Assembly: GCA_963785115.1 (NCBI GenBank)
Contig: CAWATY010000009.1
Span: forward strand, 310,001 to 374,000
From: JACCWP01 sp963785115
GTDB lineage: Bacteria > Actinomycetota > Actinomycetes > Propionibacteriales > Nocardioidaceae
Direction: 5' to 3'
DNA length: 64,000 bases
Positions 50,778 through 58,830 of the stretch are shown piece after piece; the first letter of the stretch is position 1; each line of letters begins with the position of its first letter. Made by a program: the position numbers and the translations under genes. Under the pieces are notes generated by a model. The model was given only the letters and a program-made list of their open reading frames with translations, did not search any database and was not told where the DNA came from.

Positions 50778-51505
50778 TCCTCGGGATCGACGGGTGGGTG
50801 CTGGTCGGGATCTGCCTCGGCCTGTTCGTCGGCGCGACCACGCAGGGCATCGTCGGGATCGGCCTCAACCTGGTCGCGGCGCCGGTCGTCGCGATTCTTG
50901 CCCCCGCCCTGATGCCCGCGGTGCCGCTGGTGTGGGCCGTGCTCTACCCGTTCGCGACGTTGGCCCGCGAGTACCGTGACGCCGACTGGCGGGGACTGCG
51001 CTGGGCGGTGGGTGGGCGGGTGCCCGGGACGGTGCTCGGGGTGTTCATCGTGGCGTGGTTCTCCGACCGGTGGCTGGGCGTGACCACGGCGCTGATGGTG
51101 CTGGTCGCCGTGCTGCTCACCTGGCGCGCGGTGCGGGTGCCGGTGACCCCCACGAGTCTCGGCACGGCCGGCTTCATCGGCGGGGTGACCGGAACCGCGA
51201 CGTCGATCGGCGGTCCGCCGGTCGCGATCGTCTACCAGCACGAGAGCGGCCCCGTGATCCGGGCCAGCATGGCCGCGTACTTCTGTCTCGGCGGCCTGGT
51301 CAGCCTGGTCGGCCTGGCCGTGGGTGGCCAGATGTCGGTGCACGACCTGTACGTCTCGCTGCTGCTGACGCCGGTGCTGCTGCTCGGGCACCTCGTCTCG
51401 GGCCCGCTGCGCGGCGCTCTCGACCGCGGGCACACCCGGATCGCCGTGCTGGTGATCTGCGGGGCGTCCGCCCTGGGCCTGCTGCTGCGCAGCCTGCTGG
51501 GCTGA
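50774..51505 (+). CDS. TauE/SafE-family anion permease
   Basis: A 243-residue membrane protein with about eight hydrophobic segments. The two family repeats are visible: 'GLFVGATTQGIVGIGLNLVAAPVV' and 'GFIGGVTGTATSIGGPPVAIVYQ'. Members move sulfite, sulfonates or other organic anions. GTG start overlaps the acnA stop codon (GTGA), so it is coupled to aconitase. Substrate is not predictable; the coupling might suggest an organic acid, but this is speculation. Confidence 0.88.
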   Translation: MILGIDGWVLVGICLGLFVGATTQGIVGIGLNLVAAPVVAILAPALMPAVPLVWAVLYPFATLAREYRDADWRGLRWAVGGRVPGTVLGVFIVAWFSDRWLGVTTALMVLVAVLLTWRAVRVPVTPTSLGTAGFIGGVTGTATSIGGPPVAIVYQHESGPVIRASMAAYFCLGGLVSLVGLAVGGQMSVHDLYVSLLLTPVLLLGHLVSGPLRGALDRGHTRIAVLVICGASALGLLLRSLLG

Positions 51506-51557
51506 CTCGGCCGTCCTGAGCACCGGCCGGCACGCCCGGCACCGGCACACTGGCCCC

Positions 51558-52073
51558 GTGACCATCCACTCCGACCACCCGTTCGTGCCGCCGGACGGCG
51601 AGCGGCGGCCGATCCGTCGGTTCCGGGGGCGGCTGCCGAGCGGGGTCACGCTGATGGCGACGGGCAGCGGCGCCGGGCGCGCCGGGCTGACCGTGTCGTC
51701 GCTGCTGGTGGCCGACGGCGAGCCCGCCAGCGTGCTGGTCCTTGTCGACGAGGAGTCGGAGCTGTGGGAGGCGCTCGTCGGCACCCGGCTGGCCGCGGTG
51801 AGCGTGCTGGCGTGGGAGCACCGCCAGCTCGCCGACGTCTTCGCCGGAGTCGCGCCGTCCCCCGGCGGCCCCTTCCGGGCCGGGCCCTTCGAGGCGACCG
51901 ACTGGGGCCCGGTGCCGAGCGGAGCGCTGGCGTGGGCGGGCTGCCGGCTGGCGCCGGGGGAGCCCCGACGGGCAGGGTGGTCGCTGCTGCTGGACCTCGT
52001 CGTCGAGCGGGTCGAGCTGGGGGTGGACGGAGAGCCGCTGGTGCACCGCCGGGGCCGCTACCAGCGGCCCTGA
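51558..52073 (+). CDS. Flavin-reductase-like FMN-binding protein
   Basis: A 171-residue split-barrel protein. 'FRGRLPSGVTLMATGSGAGRAGLTVSSLLVADGEPASVLVLVDEESELWEAL' is the start of the flavin reductase fold, followed by 'AVSVLAWEHRQLADVFAG'. It probably uses NAD(P)H to reduce flavin or another acceptor. GTG start with CACACT ending 6 nt upstream, so it may be leaderless. It ends 1 bp before the convergent small membrane protein. Confidence 0.8.
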   Translation: MTIHSDHPFVPPDGERRPIRRFRGRLPSGVTLMATGSGAGRAGLTVSSLLVADGEPASVLVLVDEESELWEALVGTRLAAVSVLAWEHRQLADVFAGVAPSPGGPFRAGPFEATDWGPVPSGALAWAGCRLAPGEPRRAGWSLLLDLVVERVELGVDGEPLVHRRGRYQRP

Positions 52074-52074
52074 C

Positions 52075-52491
52075 TCATGCGGGGAGCCGGTCCGGCCACC
52101 AGTCCGGGACGTTGTCGGTGCAGGTGCCGCCGACCGGCTCGTCCGGCGTGGCGATGTAGTAGCCGATCACCACGGTCTCCGCCGCGACCAGCACGATCGT
52201 CGTCACGATGGTCAGGACCCAGCGGTTGACGAGCGTCGTGTGCTTGGGCAGGTAGACCTCGGCAGGCAGGGCGACCAGCAGCCAGTTCAGGAACGTCAGC
52301 GCGGGCACGCCGAGCGCGTAGAGCGACGTCGTGCTGATTCCGGTGCTGCCCGACAGGTCGCAGGAGTCCCACGCGGCCGACACCAGCTTGATCTGGGCGA
52401 TCGCGATCACGCACCCGATCAGCAATGGACCCCACCAGCGCGCCGGGCGCCGGTGCGCCCGCCGGTCGCTCTCCCACATCGCCTGCGTCAC
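52075..52491 (-). CDS. Small hypothetical membrane protein
   Basis: A 138-residue protein with three hydrophobic segments: 'WWGPLLIGCVIAIAQIKLV', 'TSLYALGVPALTFLNWLLVALPAEVYL' and 'WVLTIVTTIVLVAAETVVIGYYIATP'. A Cys in the first loop ('WDSCDLSGSTG') and one near the C-terminus ('GGTCTDNVPDWWPD') could form an extracellular disulfide. I chose GTG 52491 because CATCAT ends 6 nt upstream; an ATG at 52521 in the same frame adds ten residues. Function unknown. Confidence 0.65.
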   Translation of the reverse strand: MTQAMWESDRRAHRRPARWWGPLLIGCVIAIAQIKLVSAAWDSCDLSGSTGISTTSLYALGVPALTFLNWLLVALPAEVYLPKHTTLVNRWVLTIVTTIVLVAAETVVIGYYIATPDEPVGGTCTDNVPDWWPDRLPA

Positions 52492-52536
52492 CGCACCATG
52501 ATGCCCCGGTTCATCACCCATGACAGCCTTTTGCCC

Positions 52537-52905
52537 ATGACCGCCGTCGTGCCGCCCGGCTGGCCGGCCGCGGTGCTCCCGGCAGGTGTCGACGGCTGGG
52601 AGGACACCGCCGCTGCGTGGCTGCTCGACATCTGCCCGCCCGAGTACCGCGGCTACTCCGGACTACGACGGCACGTGGTCGTGCTCGCCCGCTTCGCGGT
52701 ACTGCACGTCGAGGCGATGCAGGCCGCGGCCCGGCGCGGGGTTTCCGAGGCCCGGACCGCCCTGCGCGACGTCGCCGAGCCCGACGTCGTCGAGCGGGCG
52801 GTGGCCACCTGGCAACTGGAGACCGCGCGGCTGACCGCCCTGCGCCGTGAGGTGGGCCTGGTCGAGGAGGCACTGCGCGGCCGCCGCTTCCGCGCCCGCC
52901 TCTGA
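52537..52905 (+). CDS. Hypothetical soluble protein
   Basis: A 122-residue protein starting MTAVVPPGWPAAVLPAG. The core 'WEDTAAAWLLDICPPEYRGYSGLRRHVVVLARFAVLHVEAMQAAARRGVSEARTALRDVAEP' is helical and resembles a small actinobacterial family of unknown function. CAGCCT ends 7 nt before the ATG, and no Shine-Dalgarno is seen. In-frame upstream ATGs exist at 52498 and 52501 but lack this support. Ends 11 bp from the convergent HIT gene. Confidence 0.7.
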   Translation: MTAVVPPGWPAAVLPAGVDGWEDTAAAWLLDICPPEYRGYSGLRRHVVVLARFAVLHVEAMQAAARRGVSEARTALRDVAEPDVVERAVATWQLETARLTALRREVGLVEEALRGRRFRARL

Positions 52906-52916
52906 CCGACCCGTCC

Positions 52917-53327
52917 TCAGGCGAGGGCGGCTGTCAGGCGCTGCGCGAACGACTCGGCCTCGGCGTCGTCGGCGTAGCGGGTGCGGGGCCAGAAGAACCC
53001 GCGCAATCCGTCGCCCTTGGTACGCGGGACGACGTGCACGTGCAGATGCGGGACGCTCTGGCTGACCGTGTTGTTCATCGCCACGAACGAGCCCTGCGCG
53101 CCGAGGCCGACGCGGACCGCGGCCGCTACCCGACGGGCGGTGCCGAGCAGTGGCGCCAGCAAGTCGTCGGGCAGGTCGGTCAGCGTGTCGATGTGCTCGC
53201 GGGTCACCAGCAGCACGTGGCCCTTGAACACGGGTCGCGCGTCGAGGAAGCCGACCACGTCGGGGGTCTCGAGCACCCGGTGCGCTGGGGCCTCGCCCGC
53301 CACGATCGCGCAGAACAGGCACGTCAC
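52917..53327 (-). CDS. HIT-family nucleotide hydrolase/transferase
   Basis: A 136-residue histidine-triad protein: the triad 'PHLHVHVVPR' is near residue 100, and the N-terminal 'CLFCAIVAGEAPAHRVLETPDVVGFLDARPVFKGHVLLVTREH' is typical of the HinT/Fhit-like subgroup. It cleaves small nucleotide phosphoramidates or dinucleotides. The CxxC pair may bind zinc. The GTG at 53327 is fixed by TACGGT (53339-53334, minus strand) ending 6 nt upstream. Confidence 0.92.
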   Translation of the reverse strand: MTCLFCAIVAGEAPAHRVLETPDVVGFLDARPVFKGHVLLVTREHIDTLTDLPDDLLAPLLGTARRVAAAVRVGLGAQGSFVAMNNTVSQSVPHLHVHVVPRTKGDGLRGFFWPRTRYADDAEAESFAQRLTAALA

Positions 53328-53351
53328 GGGCTCACCGTACGGGCGGCCGCT

Positions 53352-53357
53352 TAGACT
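53352..53357 (+). promoter_or_regulatory. -10 box of dxs
   Basis: TAGACT is placed about 36 nt before the ATG of dxs, giving a leader of about 30 nt with the ribosome site GGAGG at 53380-53384. It sits back to back with the HIT promoter in a 66-bp spacer. No clear -35. Confidence 0.4.
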
Positions 53358-53393
53358 CAGGCGACCGATCCCCGACGCCGGAGGCACACCTGC

Positions 53394-55301
53394 ATGGGTC
53401 TGCTCGAGCACCTCGACGGGCCGGCCGACCTCCGCGCCCTCGACGGTGAGCAGCTGGCCGACCTCGCGGAGGAGATCCGGGTCGCCATTGTGGCTGCCGT
53501 GGCGATCCACGGAGGTCACCTCGGTCCCAACCTCGGCGTCGTCGAGCTGACGCTCGCCCTGCACCGGGTCTTCGACTCACCGCGTGACCGGATCCTCTGG
53601 GACACCGGCCACCAGTCCTACGTGCACAAGATGCTCACCGGCCGGGTCGCGGACTTCGACCGGCTGCGCAAGGAGGGCGGGCTGTCGGGGTACCCGAGCC
53701 GCGCCGAGTCCGAGCACGACACGATCGAGAACTCGCACGCCTCCACGTCGCTCTCGTACGCCGACGGGCTGGCCAAGGCGTACGCCCTGCAGGGTGAGGA
53801 CCGGCACGTGGTCGCGGTGATCGGCGACGGCGCACTCACCGGCGGCATGGCCTGGGAGGCCCTCAACAACATCGCCGCGGGCCAGGACCGACCAGTCGTG
53901 GTCGTCGTCAATGACAACGGCAGGTCCTACTCGCCGACGGTCGGCGGCCTCGCCGTGCGGTTGACCGGGCTGCGTACCGACCCGCGCTACGAGCGGCTGC
54001 TGAGCACGGTCAAGGAGCGGCTCAACGCCGTCCGCGGTGTCGGCCCGCCGGCGTACGACGCCCTGCACGCCGTCAAGCGCGGACTCAAGGACGTGCTCGC
54101 GCCACAGGGGCTGTTCGAGGACCTCGGCCTCAAGTACGTCGGGCCGGTCGACGGCCACGACCTCGAGGCGGTCGAGACCGCACTGCTCCAGGCCCGCCAC
54201 TTCGGCGCGCCCGTGCTCGTGCACGTGCTCACCGAGAAGGGCCACGGCTACGAGCGCGCGGTCGCCGACGTGACCGACCAGATGCACCAGGCGGCACCGT
54301 TCGACCTCGACACGGGGGACGTGCTCGTCGCGCCGCCGACCAGCTGGATGCACGTGTTCCGCGACGAGGTGGCGGTCGTCGCCGCCGAGCGCGACGACAT
54401 CGTCGGCGTCACCGCGGCGATGCTGCACCCCACCGGACTGGACGCGTTCGCCGACAAGTTCCCCGACCGGGTGTTCGACGTCGGCATCGCCGAGCAGCAC
54501 GCCGTGACCAGCGCGGCCGGGCTGGCCCTGGGCGGCATGCACCCGGTGGTGGCGATCTACTCGACCTTCCTCAACCGGGCCTTCGACCAGCTGTTGCTCG
54601 ACGTCGCGCTGCACCGGTGCGCGGTCACCTTCTGCCTCGACCGGGCCGGAGCCACCGGCGAGGACGGCCCGTCGCACAACGGCATGTGGGACCTGTCCAT
54701 CCTCGGTGTCGTGCCCGGCCTCCGCGTGGCCGCACCCCGCGACGGCGCGCGGCTGCGCGAGCTGCTCCGCGAAGCGGTTGCCGTCGATGACGGGCCGACC
54801 GCCCTGCGGTGGCCGAAGGGCCCGGTGCTCCCCGACGCGGAGGCCGTCGACACCCTCGACGGCTGTGACGTGATGGTCCGGCAGGGCGAGCCCGACGTCC
54901 TGGTGGTCGCGGTGGGCGCCATGGTCGCCACGGCCGTGGAGGCCGCCCGGCTGTTGCTCGACCGAGGCACCGGGGTCACGGTCGTCGACCCCCGTTGGGT
55001 GCTGCCGGTGCCGTCGACGGTCGTCGACCTGGCCCGCGAGCACCGGCTGGTGGTCACGGTCGAGGACAGCGGCCGGGTCGGCGGCTTCGGATCGGCGGTT
55101 ACCTCGGCCCTCGCCGAGGCGGGTGTGCCCACGCCGGTGCAGGTGCACGCCCTCGACCAGGCGTTTCCCCCGCACTGCTCGCGCGACGCGCTGCTCGCGC
55201 GCAACGGGCTCACCCCCGATGCCGTCGCCGATGCGGTCGCCGATGCGGTCGCCGATGCGGTCGCCGATGCAGTCTCGAAGACCGTGTCGGGTTCGCACTG
55301 A
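53394..55301 (+). CDS. dxs: 1-deoxy-D-xylulose-5-phosphate synthase
   Basis: A 635-residue thiamine-diphosphate enzyme, first step of the MEP isoprenoid pathway (pyruvate plus glyceraldehyde-3-phosphate). Evidence: 'HGGHLGPNLGVVELT', 'DTGHQSYVHKMLTGR', TPP motif 'VIGDGALTGGMAWEALNN', 'VFDVGIAEQHAVTSAAGLA' and 'DRAGATGEDGPSHNG'. The C-terminus after 'RNGLTPDAV' is extended by (AVAD) repeats and SKTVSGSH. ATG with Shine-Dalgarno GGAGG about 9 nt upstream. Confidence 0.96.
   Translation: MGLLEHLDGPADLRALDGEQLADLAEEIRVAIVAAVAIHGGHLGPNLGVVELTLALHRVFDSPRDRILWDTGHQSYVHKMLTGRVADFDRLRKEGGLSGYPSRAESEHDTIENSHASTSLSYADGLAKAYALQGEDRHVVAVIGDGALTGGMAWEALNNIAAGQDRPVVVVVNDNGRSYSPTVGGLAVRLTGLRTDPRYERLLSTVKERLNAVRGVGPPAYDALHAVKRGLKDVLAPQGLFEDLGLKYVGPVDGHDLEAVETALLQARHFGAPVLVHVLTEKGHGYERAVADVTDQMHQAAPFDLDTGDVLVAPPTSWMHVFRDEVAVVAAERDDIVGVTAAMLHPTGLDAFADKFPDRVFDVGIAEQHAVTSAAGLALGGMHPVVAIYSTFLNRAFDQLLLDVALHRCAVTFCLDRAGATGEDGPSHNGMWDLSILGVVPGLRVAAPRDGARLRELLREAVAVDDGPTALRWPKGPVLPDAEAVDTLDGCDVMVRQGEPDVLVVAVGAMVATAVEAARLLLDRGTGVTVVDPRWVLPVPSTVVDLAREHRLVVTVEDSGRVGGFGSAVTSALAEAGVPTPVQVHALDQAFPPHCSRDALLARNGLTPDAVADAVADAVADAVADAVSKTVSGSH
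55215..55274 (+). repeat. 5 x 12-bp tandem repeat at the 3' end of dxs
   Basis: Five 12-bp units of GCCGATGCGGTC, three of them identical (55227-55262), the outer two with one or two changes. In frame, it encodes (ADAV) repeats, which would form an amphipathic Ala/Val helix at the enzyme's C-terminus. Confidence 0.9.
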
Positions 55302-55308
55302 TCGTCCC

Positions 55309-55330
55309 GCGGCCCTAGCGTGTGGGCCGC
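55309..55330 (+). terminator. Stem-loop after dxs
   Basis: GCGGCCC (55309-55315) and GGGCCGC (55324-55330) form a perfect 7-bp stem with an 8-nt loop, 7 nt after the dxs stop codon. No U-tract follows, as is common for actinobacterial terminators. Confidence 0.45.
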
Positions 55331-55372
55331 CCCTGTCAGCGCGTCAGCGTCGAGCACCGGAAATGGGTCGTC

Positions 55373-56881
55373 ATGAGCCTGCTGCGGACCAAGAGCATCG
55401 AGCAGTCGATCCGGGACACCGAGGAGCCGGAGCACCAGCTGCGCAAGAACCTCGGCGCCTTCGACCTCACGGTCTTCGGGATCGGCGTGTGCATCGGTGC
55501 CGGCATCTTCATCCTCACCGGCCAGGTCGCCGCCAGTAACGCCGGGCCGGCCGTCGCTCTCTCGTTCCTGGTGGCCGGCGTGGCCTGTGCCCTGGCCGCG
55601 CTCTGCTACGCCGAGTTCGCGTCCACCGTCCCCGTCGCGGGGTCGGCGTACACGTTCTCGTACGCGACCTTCGGCGAGCTGGTCGCGTGGACCATCGGCT
55701 GGGACCTGATCCTGGAGTTCACGATCGGCGCGGCCGCCCTGTCGGTGGGCTTCTCCAGCTACTTCGTCGACCTGCTGGACGGGACGTTCCTGGAGATCCC
55801 CGCCAAGCTGCAGGCCGCCGAGGGTGCCGGGCTGATCAACCTGCCCGCCCTGCTGATCGCGCTGGTCGTCGCCGGCATCCTGATCCTGGGCGTCAAGCTG
55901 TCCAGCCGGTTCAACCAGGTGATCGTGCTGATCAAGCTGTCGGTCGTCGCGATCGTCGTCGGCGCGGGCATCACGTACGTCAAGGGCGGGAACTACACGC
56001 CGTTCGTGCCGGAGTCTCAGCCGCCGGCCGGTGGTGCGAGCTGGGAGAAGGCGCCGCTGATCGAGACCCTGCTCGGGCTCGAGCCCGCGGTGTTCGGATT
56101 CGGCGGCATCATCGCCGGTGCGGCCGTGGTCTTCTTCGCATTCATCGGCTTCGACGTGGTGGCGACGACGGCCGAGGAGACCAAGAACCCGCAGCGCGAC
56201 CTCCCCATCGGCATCATCAGCTCGCTGGCCATCGTCACCGTGCTCTACATGGCGGTGAGCCTGGTGATCACCGGCATGCAGAACTACACCGAGATCGACC
56301 CGGAGAGCGGCGCCCCGCTGGCAGACGCGTTCAACGCGGTCGGGGTGTCCTGGATGGCCAACACGATCTCGGTGGGCGCCTGCATCGGTCTGGTGGCCGT
56401 CGCCATGATCCTGATGCTCGGCCAGGCGCGGGTGGCCTTCGCGATGGCCCGCGACGGCCTGCTGCCCACCTGGCTGGCCGGCGTGCACCCGAGGTTCGGC
56501 ACGCCCTATCGGATCACCACCATCGTCGGCGTCGCGGTCGCCGCCATCGCGGGGTTCGTCCCGCTCGGCACGCTGACCGACCTGGTCAACATCGGCACCC
56601 TGTTCGCCTTCGTGCTGGTGAGCATCGGCGTCGTGATCCTGCGCCGTACCCGGGCCGACCTGCCCCGCGCGTTCCGGGTGCCGGCAGCGCCAGTGGTGGC
56701 CACGCTGGCGGTGCTCTCCTGCCTCTACCTGATGCTCAACCTCCCCGGTGAGACCTGGCTGAGGTTCGTGATCTGGATGGCCCTCGGCTTCGTCGTCTAC
56801 TTCGCCTACTCCCGGCGGAACAGCCGGGTCGGCCTGGCGGCCGCGCAGGATGATCGGTCGTCGGGGTCCGACCAGAGGTAG
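55373..56881 (+). CDS. APC-family amino-acid permease (cationic amino-acid transporter type)
   Basis: A 502-residue permease with 12-13 TM helices: 'FDLTVFGIGVCIGAGIFILTGQVAASNAGPAVALSF' (TM1-2), 'CYAEFASTVPVAGSAYTFSY' (TM3) and 'FIGFDVVATTAEETKNPQRDLPIGI' (TM6-7), the CAT/YfnA pattern. It takes up amino acids by proton symport. The start 'MSLLRTKSIEQSIRDTEEPEHQLRKNLG' matches the family. ATG at 55373; a longer in-frame reading upstream begins in non-coding DNA. Confidence 0.93.
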   Translation: MSLLRTKSIEQSIRDTEEPEHQLRKNLGAFDLTVFGIGVCIGAGIFILTGQVAASNAGPAVALSFLVAGVACALAALCYAEFASTVPVAGSAYTFSYATFGELVAWTIGWDLILEFTIGAAALSVGFSSYFVDLLDGTFLEIPAKLQAAEGAGLINLPALLIALVVAGILILGVKLSSRFNQVIVLIKLSVVAIVVGAGITYVKGGNYTPFVPESQPPAGGASWEKAPLIETLLGLEPAVFGFGGIIAGAAVVFFAFIGFDVVATTAEETKNPQRDLPIGIISSLAIVTVLYMAVSLVITGMQNYTEIDPESGAPLADAFNAVGVSWMANTISVGACIGLVAVAMILMLGQARVAFAMARDGLLPTWLAGVHPRFGTPYRITTIVGVAVAAIAGFVPLGTLTDLVNIGTLFAFVLVSIGVVILRRTRADLPRAFRVPAAPVVATLAVLSCLYLMLNLPGETWLRFVIWMALGFVVYFAYSRRNSRVGLAAAQDDRSSGSDQR

Positions 56882-56952
56882 CGTCACGCAGCGCCGTCGC
56901 CGGCCGCCAGATGGGGAATGCTGGGCGGCAGCGACACGTTGGGAGCACCGCG

Positions 56953-57948
56953 ATGAGTGGCACGAGCGGGAGCACAGCGGGCGGCGAGGGCTGGTCCTGG
57001 CGCCGTCGTGGTGGACGACGTCCGAGTGGTGAACCGTCCGCAACGAGCGACCTGCTCCGGGTGACCCGACCCGACGCCGATCTGGGGAGCGGACCGGTCC
57101 TCGTGCACGCGCTGGACGGGTTCTTGTCCGCCGGCCAGGCCGGCCGGCTCGCCGCCCAGCACCTGCTCGGCGGCGACCCCGGGCACGGCGAGGTGGTCGC
57201 CGAGCTCGACGCCGACCGGCTGCTGGACTACCGCGCCCGCCGCCCACCGCTCACGTTCGACGAGGACCACTACGCCGACTACGGGGCACCGCGGCTCGAC
57301 GTGCGCCGGTTGGTGGACGCCGCCGGGACGCCGTACCTGCTGCTCGCCGGGCCCGAGCCCGACTACCGGTGGGAGGGCTTCATCGGCGCGGTGCGCGACG
57401 TGGTCGACGCCTTCGGCGTGCGGCTGGTCGTCGGGATCGGCGCGGTGCCGATGGGCGTGCCCCACACCCGCCCCATCGTCGTCACCGCGCACGCAACCCG
57501 GCCCGATCTCGTCGACCGGCCGAACCTGTGGACCGGCAAGCTGCTGGTACCGGCGAGCGCGCAGGCGGTGCTCGAGCTGCGGCTCGGCGAGGCCGGCGTC
57601 GACGCGCTGGGCTACGTGGCGCACGTGCCGCACTACGTGGCCCAGGTGGAGTTCCCGCCCGCGGCGGTGACCCTGCTGGAGGCGGCGGGAGCGGCCGCTG
57701 GGCTGACCTTCGACCTCGACGTGCTGCGCGAGGCGGGCACGGTCACCCTCGGCGAGGTCGACCGCCAGGTCGGCGAGCAGGAGGGTGGCGAGGTGCTGTC
57801 CGCGCTCGAGGAGCAGTACGACGCGTTCTCCCGCGGCGCCGGCCAGTCCATGCTGGCCCGCGACGACGAGCTGCCCTCCGCCGACGACCTCGGCCAGCAG
57901 TTCGAGCAGTTCCTCGCCGGGCTCGACCACCGCGACGGCCGCGACTGA
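56953..57948 (+). CDS. PAC2-family protein (proteasome-assembly-chaperone fold)
   Basis: A 331-residue soluble protein. After a 45-residue disordered N-terminus, the PAC2 domain runs 'PVLVHALDGFLSAGQAGRLAAQHLLGG', 'LLLAGPEPDYRWEGFIGAVRDVVDAFGVRLVVGIGAVPMGVPHTRPI' and 'YVAHVPHYVAQVEFPPAAVTLLEAAG'. The C-terminus is acidic and helical ('LGQQFEQFLAGLDH'). Actinobacteria carry PAC2 proteins alongside a 20S proteasome, but no proteasome gene lies here. ATG with GGGAG 8-12 nt upstream. Precise role unknown. Confidence 0.87.
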   Translation: MSGTSGSTAGGEGWSWRRRGGRRPSGEPSATSDLLRVTRPDADLGSGPVLVHALDGFLSAGQAGRLAAQHLLGGDPGHGEVVAELDADRLLDYRARRPPLTFDEDHYADYGAPRLDVRRLVDAAGTPYLLLAGPEPDYRWEGFIGAVRDVVDAFGVRLVVGIGAVPMGVPHTRPIVVTAHATRPDLVDRPNLWTGKLLVPASAQAVLELRLGEAGVDALGYVAHVPHYVAQVEFPPAAVTLLEAAGAAAGLTFDLDVLREAGTVTLGEVDRQVGEQEGGEVLSALEEQYDAFSRGAGQSMLARDDELPSADDLGQQFEQFLAGLDHRDGRD

Positions 57949-57960
57949 CAGGATGCGGCC

Positions 57961-58830
57961 GTGCCCGCGTCCGTGTCCGAGCTGGTCGACATCCTCGACC
58001 TCGAGCGCCTCGACCTCGACCTGTACCGCGGCGCACAGCCGCCGCAGTCGACCCTGCAGCGCGTCTTCGGCGGGCAGGTGGCGGCACAGGCGCTGATGGC
58101 GGCCTGCCGCAGCGTCGACGGCGATCTCGAGGGACGACAGCCGCACTCGCTGCACTCGTACTTCCTGCGCCCCGGTGACACCGCCGTGCCGATCGTCTAC
58201 GACGTGGAGCGGATCCGGGACGGCTCGTCGTTCAGCACCCGCCGCGTCTCGGCCCGCCAGCACGGCCGTGCGATCTACTACCTGACGGCGTCGTTCCAGC
58301 GCGAGGAGTCGGGCTTCGAGCACCAGGACGCGATGCCCGAGGTCCCGTCCGCCGAGGAGTGCCCCGACCTCGCCGAGCTGCTGGGCCGGCTGAGCGCCCG
58401 GGCGGCCGACAGCTGGCGCCAGGAGTGGTCGGCGCTCGACGTGCACTACGCGGGCGACACCCGCCCCGGCGGCGGCATGGACCAGCACGGCAGGCCGGCC
58501 CGGGCCCGGATCTGGTTCCGGGCGGCTGGCACGCTGCCGGCCGACCCGGCGCTGAACACCTGTGTGCTGACGTACGCGACCGACCTGACGCTGCTGGGCT
58601 CGTCCCTGATCCCGCACGGCGTCCTGATCGGCCAGCCGGGCCTGCAGGCGGCCTCGCTGGACCACGCGGTGTGGTTCCACCGACCGGTCCGCGCGGACGA
58701 CTGGCTGCTCTACGACCAGGTTTCGCCGACGGCGACCGGGGGGCGTGGCTTCGCCCAGGCACGGATCTTCTCCGCAGACGGCACCCTGGTCGCGTCGGTC
58801 GCCCAGGAGGGCCTCATCCGGATGCGCTGA
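57961..58830 (+). CDS. tesB: Acyl-CoA thioesterase II (TesB)
   Basis: A 289-residue double-hotdog thioesterase that hydrolyses medium- and long-chain acyl-CoA. Features: 'LYRGAQPPQSTLQRVFGGQVAAQALMAA', 'PHSLHSYFLRPGDTAVPIVYDVERIRDGSSFSTRRVSARQHG' and a C-terminal 'ASLDHAVWFHRPVRADDWLLYDQ' with the catalytic Asp. GTG start 12 bp after the PAC2 gene; CAGGAT ends 6 nt upstream. Overlaps the convergent epimerase by 17 bp. Confidence 0.95.
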   Translation: MPASVSELVDILDLERLDLDLYRGAQPPQSTLQRVFGGQVAAQALMAACRSVDGDLEGRQPHSLHSYFLRPGDTAVPIVYDVERIRDGSSFSTRRVSARQHGRAIYYLTASFQREESGFEHQDAMPEVPSAEECPDLAELLGRLSARAADSWRQEWSALDVHYAGDTRPGGGMDQHGRPARARIWFRAAGTLPADPALNTCVLTYATDLTLLGSSLIPHGVLIGQPGLQAASLDHAVWFHRPVRADDWLLYDQVSPTATGGRGFAQARIFSADGTLVASVAQEGLIRMR

